DNA of 64,000 bases from Actinophytocola sp035995025. Its GTDB lineage: Bacteria > Actinomycetota > Actinomycetes > Mycobacteriales > Pseudonocardiaceae. The position numbers and the translations under genes were made by a program. Location of the stretch: assembly GCA_035995025.1 (NCBI GenBank), contig DASYKY010000080.1, positions 124,001 through 188,000 of the forward strand, written 5' to 3'. The notes below the pieces were generated by a model, which saw nothing but the letters and a program-made list of their open reading frames with translations, was not told the DNA's origin and made no database searches. Shown in pieces: positions 17,417 through 26,145 of this stretch (the stretch's first letter is position 1; every line of letters starts with the position of its first letter).

Positions 17417-17782
17417 TCAGACCGGCGTGCACTGGTCGTGCAGGAGCAACCAGCCCCCGCCGACGCACACGAACACGAGGCCGACCAGATATCGCGTCCG
17501 GACCGGTTCGCCCGCGCGGTCCACGTCGCGGTAGTCGGCCTCGTACAGCGCCCGGGCGGCCTGCTCGCCGACGGTTGTCGTTCGCTCGGTGAGGTCCTGG
17601 GTCCAGTCCGGGTCGGCGAAGAACTCGCGGTGGAAGTCGACCACCGCGGCCTTCCCGGTCAGCGTCGTCCCGGTCGGCAGCACGACCACCACGTCGTCGT
17701 GCAGCGTTGCCGCGAAGCCGTCGAGGTCCCGGCCGTTGATCGTGTCGAGGTGCCGGCCGATGGCCGCGCGCGCGTCAGGCAT
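17417..17782 (-). CDS. SnoaL-like / NTF2-fold protein
   Basis: A 121-residue protein of the SnoaL-like polyketide cyclase-type NTF2 fold. The N-terminal helix pattern (AAIGRHLDTINGRDLDGFAA) is followed by LHDDVVVVLPTGTTLTGKAA and a strand-rich C terminus ending LLHDQCTPV. Members are often unannotated enzymes or ligand-binding proteins. It lies 91 bases upstream of gadB on the same strand but has its own start, so co-transcription is uncertain. No catalytic residues can be named. Confidence 0.75.
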   Translation of the reverse strand: MPDARAAIGRHLDTINGRDLDGFAATLHDDVVVVLPTGTTLTGKAAVVDFHREFFADPDWTQDLTERTTTVGEQAARALYEADYRDVDRAGEPVRTRYLVGLVFVCVGGGWLLLHDQCTPV

Positions 17783-17938
17783 GGCCGGATCCTGCCGAGC
17801 GGTCGCCCCCGGGGCCAACGCAATTACGTACGCACTTCTGTGAATTTCACACAGACATTCGTCGGTAGTGGTCACTTCGCACCCGTATCGACACTGACCG
17901 TGAACACCTGCAGTCACTACGTAGCGAGGGGATTCCTG

Positions 17939-18529
17939 ATGACCCTGTTCACTCCCGCACGCCGCCTGGCGCTCGCGCTCACCGCCGCGGTGGCGACCGC
18001 GGGCCTGGTCGCCACCGCCGCGCTGGCGAGCCCGGGATCGGACTCCACGGACGCGGCCACTGCCGCGGCCGCCGCGGTGCCGAACGGGCACGTCCCCGCG
18101 AAGGTCGGGCCGCTCGACTGCCCGAGCATCCCGCCGGACCGCGACCTCGCCGTCACGCAGACCGTCCACCAGGTCGGCATCAGCATGGGCGCGTCGAGCA
18201 AGGTCATGCTCGCCGGGTTCGAGGCGGGCTGGGTCGAGTCCCGCATGAACAACCTGCCGTGCGGCGACGCCGACTCGCTCGGCGTGTTCCAGCAGCGGCC
18301 GAGCCAGGGCTGGGGCACCCCGGAACAGATCATGGACGTCAACTACGCGGCCACCCAGTTCTTCGCCCAGGCCATCCACAACGAGCCGCTCTACCCGGAC
18401 CTGAGCGCGGGCCTGCTCGCGCAGACCGTGCAGCGCTCGTGCTGCCCGGAGCGCTACGACCTGGCCGAGGGCAAGGCGAACGAGATGCTCGCCGAGGTCG
18501 GTGGCTTCGCCGCCGGCCGGGAGCAGTAG
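17939..18529 (+). CDS. Secreted lysozyme-like / transglycosylase-fold protein
   Basis: A 196-residue exported protein with the signal peptide MTLFTPARRLALALTAAVA and probable cleavage after TAALAS. The domain from about residue 65 has AGFEAGWVESRMNN, where Glu is the likely catalytic acid. SLGVFQQRPSQGWGTPEQIM follows, a motif widespread in actinobacterial muralytic proteins. It should bind or cut peptidoglycan glycan strands. Its stop is four bases before the start of an N-acetylmuramoyl-L-alanine amidase gene, which supports a cell-wall role. Confidence 0.8.
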   Translation: MTLFTPARRLALALTAAVATAGLVATAALASPGSDSTDAATAAAAAVPNGHVPAKVGPLDCPSIPPDRDLAVTQTVHQVGISMGASSKVMLAGFEAGWVESRMNNLPCGDADSLGVFQQRPSQGWGTPEQIMDVNYAATQFFAQAIHNEPLYPDLSAGLLAQTVQRSCCPERYDLAEGKANEMLAEVGGFAAGREQ

Positions 18530-18533
18530 CCCG

Positions 18534-19640
18534 ATGCGCACGGCCATGAAGATCGGCGGCGCCGCGACCGCCGTGGGCGCGGTGGTGGCCGCCGTCGTGC
18601 TCGCCGGCACGGCGGCCGGCCAGCAGGACGGCAGCGCGGCCGGGCCCGCGAACGCGGCGTTCGCGGCTGCGGCGGCGCAGTTCGACGTGCCGCGCGACCT
18701 GGTCGTCGCGGTCGGCTACGGCGAGACCCACCTCGACGGGCACGCCGGGAAACCCAGCCAGGACAACGGGTTCGGCGTCATGCACCTGGTCAGCAACCCG
18801 GCCCGGCACACGCTGGAGCAGGCCGCGGACCTCACCGGCACGCCGGCGGGCACGCTGCGCACCGACACCGCCGCCAACATCCGCGGCGGCGCGGCCGTGC
18901 TGCGGGCGCTCGCCGACGCGCAGGGCCTGGACGCGGCGGCCCGCGGCCGGCTCGGCGCCTGGTACCCGGTGGTCGCGGCATACAGCGGGGCGGCCGACGA
19001 CAAGGTCGCGAAGATGTACGCGGACACCGTGTTCGACTTTCTGCACGGCGGTGTCCTGGCGAAGGCGGGCGGCGAGTCCGTGACGGTCGCGAAGCAGGAC
19101 GCGCGCCCGGAGCTCGGCCGGTTCGCCGGCGTGCGGGCGCTGGACGACGTGTCGGGCGACGTGCACGCGACGGACTACCCGAACGCCATCTGGAACCCGG
19201 CGAGCGAGGCCAACTACCGGCCCGGCCGGACCTCGGCGATCACCACGGTCGTCATCCACGTGACCGAGGGCTCGTACGCGGGCACGATCAGCTGGTTCCA
19301 GAACCCGGACGCCCAGGTGAGCGCGCACTACGTGGTGCGGTCGTCGGACGGCGAGATCACGCACATGGTCGCCGACGCGGACACCGCGTGGCACGCCCGC
19401 TCGGGCAACGCCTACGGGATCGGCATCGAGCACGAGGGCTTCGTCGACGACCCGTCGTGGTTCACCGACGCCATGTACCGCTCGTCGGCGGCGCTGACGT
19501 CGTGGCTGTGCGACACCTACGGCATCCCGAAGGACCGCACCGGGATCGTGGGCCACAGCGAGGTGCCGGGCAACGACCACACCGACCCGGGCCCGAACTG
19601 GAACTGGGACTACTACATCCAGCTGGTCAACGGCGGCTGA
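18534..19640 (+). CDS. Secreted N-acetylmuramoyl-L-alanine amidase (Amidase_2) with N-terminal lysozyme-like domain
   Basis: A 368-residue exported or membrane-anchored amidase. An N-terminal hydrophobic segment (about 10-30) is followed by a transglycosylase/lysozyme-like region (VAVGYGETHLDGH...NGFGVMHLV). The zinc amidase domain begins near residue 230: VVIHVTEG (first zinc His), SAHYVV, and HSEVPGNDHTDPGP containing the second His and Asp. It cleaves the bond between muramic acid and L-alanine. It sits four bases after another secreted muralytic gene, so the two are probably co-expressed in wall turnover. Confidence 0.9.
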   Translation: MRTAMKIGGAATAVGAVVAAVVLAGTAAGQQDGSAAGPANAAFAAAAAQFDVPRDLVVAVGYGETHLDGHAGKPSQDNGFGVMHLVSNPARHTLEQAADLTGTPAGTLRTDTAANIRGGAAVLRALADAQGLDAAARGRLGAWYPVVAAYSGAADDKVAKMYADTVFDFLHGGVLAKAGGESVTVAKQDARPELGRFAGVRALDDVSGDVHATDYPNAIWNPASEANYRPGRTSAITTVVIHVTEGSYAGTISWFQNPDAQVSAHYVVRSSDGEITHMVADADTAWHARSGNAYGIGIEHEGFVDDPSWFTDAMYRSSAALTSWLCDTYGIPKDRTGIVGHSEVPGNDHTDPGPNWNWDYYIQLVNGG

Positions 19641-19757
19641 GCTGGACGCATGGGCGCGGGGCGGCTTTCGCCGTCCCGCGCCTTCGCGATGCCACCGGAG
19701 ATGCCCCACCGGTGGATAGGCTGTGCGCGCACAGCCGACCGCGGAGAGGAGCGGGCG

Positions 19758-20375
19758 TTGGGGGCGCAGTCCCGCGAGCGTGCGCGGATCGTGGACGCGG
19801 CCTACCGCACGCTGGCCGCCAACGGCGGCGCCGCGCTGTCGATGGCCGAGCTGCTCGACGCCGCCGGGCTCGGCACCCGGGCGTTCTACCGGCACTTCGC
19901 CGCGAAGGACGAGCTGCTGCTCGCGGTGTACCGCCGCGACGCGGACCGGCTCGCCGAACGCCTCGCGCGGGCCGCGGCCGAGGGCCCGCCGACGGCCGCG
20001 CTGACCGCGTTCGTCGAGACGCTGCTGCACGTCGCGGACGACCCGCGGCGCAGGCGCCGGCTGCGGATCATGTCCGCGGAGGCGGTCCGCCAGGCCCGCG
20101 GCTACGCCGGGGAGACGCAGCGGTTCCGGGCCGCGCTGGAGGCGTCGCTCGCCGAGATCCTGGCCCGCGGCCGCGGGGACGGCAGCTTCCCGCTGACCGA
20201 CCCCGCACCGGACGCGCGGTCCATCCGCGCCGCGCTGGGACAGGCGTTCGACGACCAGGTCGCCGGCATCGCCACCGTCCGCGCGGCGGAGGCCGCCCGG
20301 CAGGTCACCGACTTCGCGCTGCGCGCCACGGGCGCCACGGGCGCCACCGACCGGGCAGCCGCGGCCGCACAGTGA
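19758..20375 (+). CDS. TetR-family transcriptional regulator
   Basis: A 205-residue regulator. The HTH is IVDAAYRTLAANGGAALSMA...GTRAFYRHFAAKDELL (about residues 9-55). The rest is an alanine-rich ligand domain with no recognisable ligand. The TTG start at 19758 was chosen because GGAGAGGAG lies just upstream and the TetR fold starts there. An in-frame upstream ATG adds a non-family tail. It does not face a divergent target gene, so the regulon is unknown. Confidence 0.85.
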   Translation: MGAQSRERARIVDAAYRTLAANGGAALSMAELLDAAGLGTRAFYRHFAAKDELLLAVYRRDADRLAERLARAAAEGPPTAALTAFVETLLHVADDPRRRRRLRIMSAEAVRQARGYAGETQRFRAALEASLAEILARGRGDGSFPLTDPAPDARSIRAALGQAFDDQVAGIATVRAAEAARQVTDFALRATGATGATDRAAAAAQ

Positions 20376-20430
20376 GGTGCGCCGCGGCCGGTGATTCCCG
20401 GGCCGTCCGATGTGGACCGTCCCGCGCCGG

Positions 20431-21093
20431 TCACGAGCCGTGGACGCGCGCGACCTCGCGGCGGTAGATGCCCTTGCCGACCACGCGCCACAGCACGCGG
20501 GCGGGCAGCGGCAGCAGCCCGAGGAACTGGGTGCGCTCCCGCGGCGTGGCGTCCTCGAGTAGCCCGCCGAGGGACACGAATGCCTTGGCGCCCTTGGGAA
20601 TCGCCTGCTGCGCACGGTCGCCGACCGCACGCCACTCGGCGGGGGTCAGGTGCTGCTCGCACAGCGGGAGGATCTCGACCTCCTCGTCCGTGAGGTGCTC
20701 GTCGAGCGCGACGGACATCTTCTCCAACGTGCTGGCGAGCTCCTCGCCGGTGGCCGCGTCCGCGGTGGCCCGCCAGGACGCCAGCAGCTCCCCCACCCGC
20801 GCCACCAGCACGGCGACCGTCTCGTGCTGGGTCTCCATGCGGTGCACGAGATCGCCGTCCAGCCCGCCGACCCGCTCCAGCAGCACCGGCCAGAGCACCT
20901 CGTCCTCGGCGGTGTGGTGGTGGTGCAGCCCGTCGGTGACGAACGTCAGGTGCCCGGCCACGACCGCGCTCCGCGCGGTGTCGCCGTCGGCGACCTTCCT
21001 GATCAACTCGGGCGCGCGCCCGAACTCCCGCCGGAAGGCCTTGTGGACGACCACCATCTCCCACGTGCCGACCGTGCCGTTGTGCTGCGACAT
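20431..21093 (-). CDS. Hemerythrin HHE-domain protein
   Basis: A 220-residue cytoplasmic four-helix protein with the His/Glu pattern of hemerythrin-like domains: VVHKAFRREF, LHHHHTAEDEVLWPVL, METQHETV and ALDEHLTDEEVEILPL. It probably binds a di-iron centre and senses O2, NO or peroxide, or stores iron. The C-terminal 60 residues (KAFVSLGGLLEDATPRERTQ onwards) are basic and amphipathic. The ATG follows an AGGAGAAGGG site. It is tail-to-tail with the TetR gene (55 bases apart). Confidence 0.88.
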   Translation of the reverse strand: MSQHNGTVGTWEMVVVHKAFRREFGRAPELIRKVADGDTARSAVVAGHLTFVTDGLHHHHTAEDEVLWPVLLERVGGLDGDLVHRMETQHETVAVLVARVGELLASWRATADAATGEELASTLEKMSVALDEHLTDEEVEILPLCEQHLTPAEWRAVGDRAQQAIPKGAKAFVSLGGLLEDATPRERTQFLGLLPLPARVLWRVVGKGIYRREVARVHGS

Positions 21094-21301
21094 GTAATGA
21101 GCCCTTCTCCTCTCCCGACCAACTCCACAGTCGCCGCCCAACGCGCGGCCGTTAGGGCTGGTCACAGGAGGTCAGTGGTGTCTCGCGTCACGCGGCGGCA
21201 CACCGGCGCGCGGCCGGGCGGGTGCCCCGGCCGCCACCGGCGGCCCGTTCGCACCGGCACACGTGCGGACAAGCCATCGGCCGGGCGATAGGTTGGCGCG
21301 G

Positions 21302-22771
21302 ATGCACAAACCACTTCTGCTGCGCGACGTCGCCATCGGGCTCACCGGGCGGCGCGCCGACGTTCGGGTCGAGAACGGGCGGGTCGCCGCCGTCGAGCCC
21401 GCCGGGACGGGGTCCGAGGGTGCCGACGTGATCGACGGGCGCGGCGGCACGGTGCTGCCCGGGCTCGTCGACGCGCACGTCCACATGCTGCAGTGGGCGA
21501 GCGTCCGGCAACGGGTGTCGGTCGCGGCGGCGCGGTCGGCCGCGCACGCGGTCGAGCTGCTCGTCGCCGCGCAGGGGCCACCCGGGGACACCGGGCTCCT
21601 CGCCGGCGCGCACTACAGAGAGACCTTCTGGCGCGTGCCGCCACACAAGGATCTCCTCGACCGCGCCTTCCCCGCCCGCCCGGTCGCGGTGTTCAGCAAC
21701 GACCTGCACGCCGTGTGGCTCAACTCCCGCGCCCTCACCCTCGTCGGCCGCGAACACCCGACCGGCGTGCTCGTCGAGGCCGACGCCATGGCGGTCACCG
21801 CCGCGCTGCCCACGCCCGAGACCGCCGAGTCCGACCGGTGGGTGCTCGAGGCAACCGACGCGGCCGCCGCGCGCGGGATCACCGCGGTCGCCGACTACGA
21901 GTACGCCGACACCGCCGCCGACTGGACCCGCCGGCTCGCGGTCCGCGCGCCCTCGACCCGGGTCCGCTGCGTGATCCCGCGCTTCCGGCTCGACCACGCC
22001 ATCGAACTCGGCCACCGCACCGGTGTGGAGCTTCCTGGCACGGACGGGCTGCTGACCGTCGGCCCGCTCAAGGTCTTCCTCGACGGCTCCCTCAACACCC
22101 GCACCGCCTTCTGCCACGACCCCTACCCCGGCGACTTCCCCGACGACGAGTACCCGGGCGAGCTGCTGATCACCGAGGACGCGCTGCGCGAGCTCGTAGA
22201 GCGGGCCGCCGCGCACGGCATCTCCCCCGCCCTGCACGCCATCGGCGACGGCGCCAACCGCGTCGCGCTCGACGTCCTCGCCGCGGCCGGCGTCGCGAAC
22301 GCCCGCATCGAGCACGCCCAGCTGCTCAACCCCGGCGACGTCGCGCGCTTCGCCGAGCTCGGCATCACCGCGGGCGTGCAGCCCGCGCACGCGCCCGACG
22401 ACCGCGACGTCGCCGACCGGTACTGGTCCGGCCGCACCGCGCGTGCGTTCGCCTACGCGGACCTGCTCAAGGCGGGCACCCGCCTTGAGTTCGGCTCGGA
22501 CGCGCCGGTCGCCCCGCTCGACCCGTGGGACGGCATCGCGTCCGCGGTCACCCGCACCGACGACGACCGCCCGCCGTGGCACCCCGAACAGAACCTGCCG
22601 CTACCCGCGGCGCTCGCGGCCAGCGCGGGCGGGCGCACGACCGTGGCGGTCGGCGACCCCGCTGACCTCGTCGTCACCGGCCGCGACCTGCGCGACCTGC
22701 CCCCCGACGAGCTGCGCGACATGCCGATCGTCGCCACGATCCTCGGCGGGCGGACAACACATGCGGGCTGA
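21302..22771 (+). CDS. Amidohydrolase (YtcJ-like metal-dependent hydrolase)
   Basis: A TIM-barrel metallo-hydrolase of 489 residues. VLPGLVDAHVHML gives the metal-binding HxH. Later features are KVFLDGSLNTRTAF, ISPALHAIGDGANR, ARIEHAQLL and GSDAPVAPLDPWDGI (metal/catalytic Asp). These match the YtcJ/Nfd-like branch, whose members hydrolyse amides or N-formyl compounds. Substrate unknown. ATG at 21302. It runs into the promoter region of the next sigma factor gene and is probably monocistronic. Confidence 0.87.
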   Translation: MHKPLLLRDVAIGLTGRRADVRVENGRVAAVEPAGTGSEGADVIDGRGGTVLPGLVDAHVHMLQWASVRQRVSVAAARSAAHAVELLVAAQGPPGDTGLLAGAHYRETFWRVPPHKDLLDRAFPARPVAVFSNDLHAVWLNSRALTLVGREHPTGVLVEADAMAVTAALPTPETAESDRWVLEATDAAAARGITAVADYEYADTAADWTRRLAVRAPSTRVRCVIPRFRLDHAIELGHRTGVELPGTDGLLTVGPLKVFLDGSLNTRTAFCHDPYPGDFPDDEYPGELLITEDALRELVERAAAHGISPALHAIGDGANRVALDVLAAAGVANARIEHAQLLNPGDVARFAELGITAGVQPAHAPDDRDVADRYWSGRTARAFAYADLLKAGTRLEFGSDAPVAPLDPWDGIASAVTRTDDDRPPWHPEQNLPLPAALAASAGGRTTVAVGDPADLVVTGRDLRDLPPDELRDMPIVATILGGRTTHAG

Positions 22772-22780
22772 GATCGGAAA

Positions 22781-22807
22781 TGAACCGGTAACACCGTCTG
22801 CTCGTGT
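22781..22807 (+). promoter_or_regulatory. SigL-type ECF promoter
   Basis: TGAACC at 22781-22786 and CGTGT at 22803-22807 with a 16-base spacer. This resembles the consensus known for mycobacterial SigL (TGAACC and CGTgtc). It lies about 110 bases upstream of a SigL-like sigma gene, which suggests autoregulation. Confidence 0.55.
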
Positions 22808-22917
22808 GGATGGTTGTGACGGCATCACTGTCCAGTACCCTGCTCGTCGATCGAGGCCCGGCCTGGTTCGGCAGGGTTCCTGTGGCGCAGCCTCGTGAAC
22901 GTATCTCCGGGCAGGTG

Positions 22918-23475
22918 ATGGCAAGCGTGGCTATCCCAGGCAGGAAGTCGCGGCGTGCGCGGCAGGTGCCCGGCGAGGACCTCATCCGCACGCTCTACGA
23001 CGAGCACGGGCGCAGCCTCCTCGCGTACGCGGTGCGGCTGACGAACGACCGGGCCGCGGCCGAGGACGTCGTGCAGGAGACGCTCCTGCGGGCCTGGAAG
23101 CACGCCGACGATCTCGAGCACGGCATCGGCTCCGTCCGCGGGTGGCTGCTGACCGTCGCCCGCAACATCATCACCGACCGGGCGCGGGCCCGGGCCGTCC
23201 GGCCGACCGAGGTCAACCAGCCGGTGGACGTGCCGACGCCGGCCCGCGACCACGCCGACGACGTGGTCGACACGATCACCGTGATGGGCGCGATCGAGCA
23301 GCTGAGTCCCGAGCACCGGGCGGTGATCGTGGAGCTGTACTACCGGGGCCACACCGTGAACGAGACAGCGGCGGTGCTGCAGATCGCCCCGGGTACCGTG
23401 AAATCCAGGACATACCACGCGGTTCGCGCACTGCGCGCGACGCTGGGGGCGACCGCCAAGGGAGGTGCGCGATGA
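22918..23475 (+). CDS. ECF RNA polymerase sigma factor (SigL-like)
   Basis: A group 4 sigma factor of about 185 residues. Region 2 (IRTLYDEHGRSLLAYAVRLTN...AEDVVQETLLRAWKH) binds core and the -10. Region 4 (LSPEHRAVIVELYYRGHTVNETAAVLQIAPGTVKSRTYHAVRALR) recognises the -35. The ATG at 22918 is one of several possible starts. The gene overlaps its anti-sigma gene by ATGA, so the two are translationally coupled. The anti-sigma type and upstream promoter both fit the SigL/RslA pair, which in mycobacteria responds to oxidative or envelope stress. Confidence 0.88.
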   Translation: MASVAIPGRKSRRARQVPGEDLIRTLYDEHGRSLLAYAVRLTNDRAAAEDVVQETLLRAWKHADDLEHGIGSVRGWLLTVARNIITDRARARAVRPTEVNQPVDVPTPARDHADDVVDTITVMGAIEQLSPEHRAVIVELYYRGHTVNETAAVLQIAPGTVKSRTYHAVRALRATLGATAKGGAR

Positions 23476-24173
23476 ACCCCGTCGAGCACGACCCAGCACT
23501 GCTGGCGGCCTACGCCCTCGGTGGGCTGGACCCGGCCGAGCAGGACGCGGTGCAGGCCCACGTGGCCGGGTGCCCGGACTGCCAGCTCGAGGTCCGCGAG
23601 TTCACCAACCTGCGGCTGGCCCTCGACGAGGTGCCGCCGGAGGCGTTCCTCGACGGCCCGCCCGCGGGCGGCGACCTGTTGCTGCAGAAGACGTTGCGCC
23701 GGGCGCGGACCGAGGCTCCGCCGGAGCGGCGCCGGGTCTGGGGCCCGGCGCTGATCACGGTCGCGGCGGCCGTCGCGCTCGCCGTGGCGGTCAGCGGCGG
23801 CGTGGTGCTCGGCCGGCAGACCGCCCCCGACGAGGTGGCCGGCGGCCCGACGACCACGGTGCCGGGCAACGCCCGCCAGGCGAAGGCGACCGACGCCCAG
23901 ACCGGCGCGACGATGGCGATCACGCTGGAGCCGAAGATGGGCTGGGTGACGCTGCACGCCGACGTGAGCGGCATCAAGGCGGGCCTGAACTGCGAGCTGC
24001 GTGTCGTGCCGAGGACGGGCGAGCCCGTGCTGGCCGGCAGCTGGCGGGTGTCGAAGCTCGGCGAGGCCGAGGGCACCCCGCTGGACGGCTCCGCGCTGGT
24101 CGACCCGTCCGCGGTCAAGGCCGTCGAGGTGGTCACCACCGACGGCAAGACGATGGTGACCGTCCCGGTCTGA
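23472..24173 (+). CDS. Membrane zinc anti-sigma factor (RslA/RskA-like)
   Basis: A 233-residue single-pass membrane protein. The N-terminal ZAS domain shows HVAGCPDC (HxxxCxxC), which may be redox-sensitive. A TM helix follows at about residues 96-118 (ALITVAAAVALAVAVSGGVV). The C-terminal extracellular part (AKATDAQTGATMAITLEP...SWRVSKLGEAEGTPLDG) matches the anti-sigma-K factor domain. It should sequester the sigma factor encoded just upstream, with which it overlaps by four bases. Confidence 0.88.
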   Translation: MNPVEHDPALLAAYALGGLDPAEQDAVQAHVAGCPDCQLEVREFTNLRLALDEVPPEAFLDGPPAGGDLLLQKTLRRARTEAPPERRRVWGPALITVAAAVALAVAVSGGVVLGRQTAPDEVAGGPTTTVPGNARQAKATDAQTGATMAITLEPKMGWVTLHADVSGIKAGLNCELRVVPRTGEPVLAGSWRVSKLGEAEGTPLDGSALVDPSAVKAVEVVTTDGKTMVTVPV

Positions 24174-24272
24174 GGCGCGACACGCCCGCACGCCTCCCGT
24201 GGCGTGAGCGCTTCCGGTGTCAGAATCAAGTGAGCGATCACCTCGGACACCCGGCCATCAAGAGGAGCGCAC

Positions 24273-24941
24273 GTGGCGAACGATCCGCAGCACGTGGACC
24301 AGCTCACCGCGCTGCTGCATCCGGTACCCGTGCCCGACTTCATCGCGTCGGTCTCGGCGTGGCTCCAGGACGCACACGAAGCGGCCGCGAGCCTCCAGCC
24401 GGGGCGCAACGGCCCCCGCGGCAGCTGGCGCAACAACACCAGCTTCGGCACGGACCGCTACCAGTACCTGCGGGCCACGGCCGACTCGCTGATCGGCGAG
24501 CTGCCGGGCCTGGAGGTCGACGCCGCGTTCCAGTCGGTGCTGCTCAAGCTTCCCCGCCTGGGCATGTACCAGCTGCTCATGCCGGCCGGCCCGGACGGCT
24601 CCCTCGGGGACGCGAGCGACCTGCGGCGCGAGCTGTTCGGCGCCGGTGAGCACGAGGGCCTGATCAGCCGCCGCGAGGCGTGGCTGTCCGGGCGGGAGCT
24701 GCTGTTCCTGCCGTGGCACGGCACCGAGGCGGTCGGGCTGGCCGGGTTGTGGGCAGGCCAGGGCATGCTGCAGGACGACGGCCACATCGACTGGCTGTGG
24801 CGCGTCGACCTGCTCGAGCTCGCCGATGCGATCACCCCGCCGAACCAGGAACGCCGGCTCGTACCGGACACGTTCGGCCGGGCCACTCAGCCCGAGCTGC
24901 CACTCCGCCCGCGTACCGAGGCGCCCGCCGCCACCGAGTAA
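24273..24941 (+). CDS. Conserved-looking protein of unknown function next to HTH-metallopeptidase
   Basis: A 222-residue soluble protein I do not recognise. The GTG start has AGGAG seven bases upstream, and codon use is like its neighbours, so it looks like a real gene. It is rich in Trp and Leu. Notable segments are GSWRNNTSFGTDRYQYLRAT, LPRLGMYQLLMPAG and GHIDWLWRVDLLELADAI. The C terminus is a proline-rich tail. It precedes by 87 bases, on the same strand, an XRE-ImmA/IrrE protein, so the pair may be functionally linked (for example toxin/antitoxin or stress sensing). That is inference from position only. Confidence 0.7.
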   Translation: MANDPQHVDQLTALLHPVPVPDFIASVSAWLQDAHEAAASLQPGRNGPRGSWRNNTSFGTDRYQYLRATADSLIGELPGLEVDAAFQSVLLKLPRLGMYQLLMPAGPDGSLGDASDLRRELFGAGEHEGLISRREAWLSGRELLFLPWHGTEAVGLAGLWAGQGMLQDDGHIDWLWRVDLLELADAITPPNQERRLVPDTFGRATQPELPLRPRTEAPAATE

Positions 24942-25028
24942 CCACATACCGATCACCCGACTCGCGCCACGCTCCGTGCTCGGCGACGATGTCGCATGGT
25001 CGTTTCCGGGTCCGTTCAGGGGGTCGTC

Positions 25029-26120
25029 GTGTCGTCGAGTGCCGCCGCAGTCGCGCAGGCGTTCGCGCCCGCCCGGCTGACGATGGCACGGGAGCTGGCC
25101 GGACTGCGCAAGCGGGAGCTGGCGGTGCTGATCGAGCGGACGGCCGCGGCGGTGTCGCAGTACGAGCTGGGCCAGTCCCGCCCGAGCGCCGCGACCCTCG
25201 CCCGGAGCGCGGCGGCGCTGGACATGCCGGTCGGGTTCTTCGGGGTGGGCCGCCCGCAGCTACGGCTGGACACCACGCAGGCCCACTTCCGCTCGCTGCG
25301 CGCGACGACGGCCGTGCGGCGGCAGCAGGCTCTCGCGCACGTGGAGCTGCTGTGGGAGATCACCGAGGCGCTCGACGAGGTGATCGAGCTGCCGCCGGTC
25401 GACCTGGGGCTGCCGCTGGGCATCCCGCACGGCGAGGTGGCGCGGACCGCGCGGACGGTGCGCAAGGCGTGGGACTTGGGTGCCGGCCCGGTGGTGCACC
25501 TGGTGCGGAACCTGGAGGCGCGGGGCGTGGTCGTCACCCGCATCCCGTCGGTGGACAGCACGACGATCGACGCGTTCTCCTCCGCACTGCACGGCCGGCC
25601 CACGATCGCGTTGTCGGACAAGGGAAACCCGATGCGCCGCCGGTTCTCGGTCGCGCACGAGCTGGGCCACCTGCTGCTGCACCCGGACCCCGCCCCGGGC
25701 TCCCCGGCCCACGAACGCCAGGCGAACGCGTTCGCGGCGGAGTTCCTGATGCCGGCCGTGGAGGTCCGCCCGCTGCTGCCGACCCCCGTGGACGTGCCGG
25801 CCCTGAAGGAGATCGCGGACGGCTACGGCGTGTCGGTCGCGGCCCTGGTGTACCGCGGCAAGGACCTCGGCGTGTACGCGGACTCGACCGTCCGCCGCAC
25901 GATGGCGACCCTGGCCTCGCTGGGCTGGCGCACCGACGAGCCCGCGGGCTCGGACTACCCGGGCGAGCAGCCGGCCCTGCTCCGCCGCGCCGTGGACCTG
26001 GCCGCCGACCACGGCCTGCCGCTACCGCGCCTCGCAGCTCGCCTCCACATCGGACTCCCCCGCCTCCGCGAGCTGGTGGGCATTCCCGACCAGCGCCCCC
26101 GCCTCCGCCTAGTCCACTGA
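25029..26120 (+). CDS. XRE-family HTH / ImmA-IrrE metallopeptidase fusion
   Basis: A 363-residue regulator-protease. An N-terminal HTH_3 domain (ARELAGLRKRELAVLIERTAAAVSQYELGQSRPSAATL) joins a COG2856 zinc metallopeptidase with AHELGHLLLH (HExxH) around residues 210-220, followed by ERQANAFAAEFLMP. Family members cut repressors or antitoxins after a signal (ImmA of ICEBs1, IrrE of Deinococcus). The GTG at 25029 follows CAGGGGG at six bases; an ATG 33 bases upstream has no ribosome site. The cleavage partner is unknown. The preceding gene is a candidate. Confidence 0.88.
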   Translation: MSSSAAAVAQAFAPARLTMARELAGLRKRELAVLIERTAAAVSQYELGQSRPSAATLARSAAALDMPVGFFGVGRPQLRLDTTQAHFRSLRATTAVRRQQALAHVELLWEITEALDEVIELPPVDLGLPLGIPHGEVARTARTVRKAWDLGAGPVVHLVRNLEARGVVVTRIPSVDSTTIDAFSSALHGRPTIALSDKGNPMRRRFSVAHELGHLLLHPDPAPGSPAHERQANAFAAEFLMPAVEVRPLLPTPVDVPALKEIADGYGVSVAALVYRGKDLGVYADSTVRRTMATLASLGWRTDEPAGSDYPGEQPALLRRAVDLAADHGLPLPRLAARLHIGLPRLRELVGIPDQRPRLRLVH

Positions 26121-26145
26121 GGACATTCGCGCACCTGACCCCACG

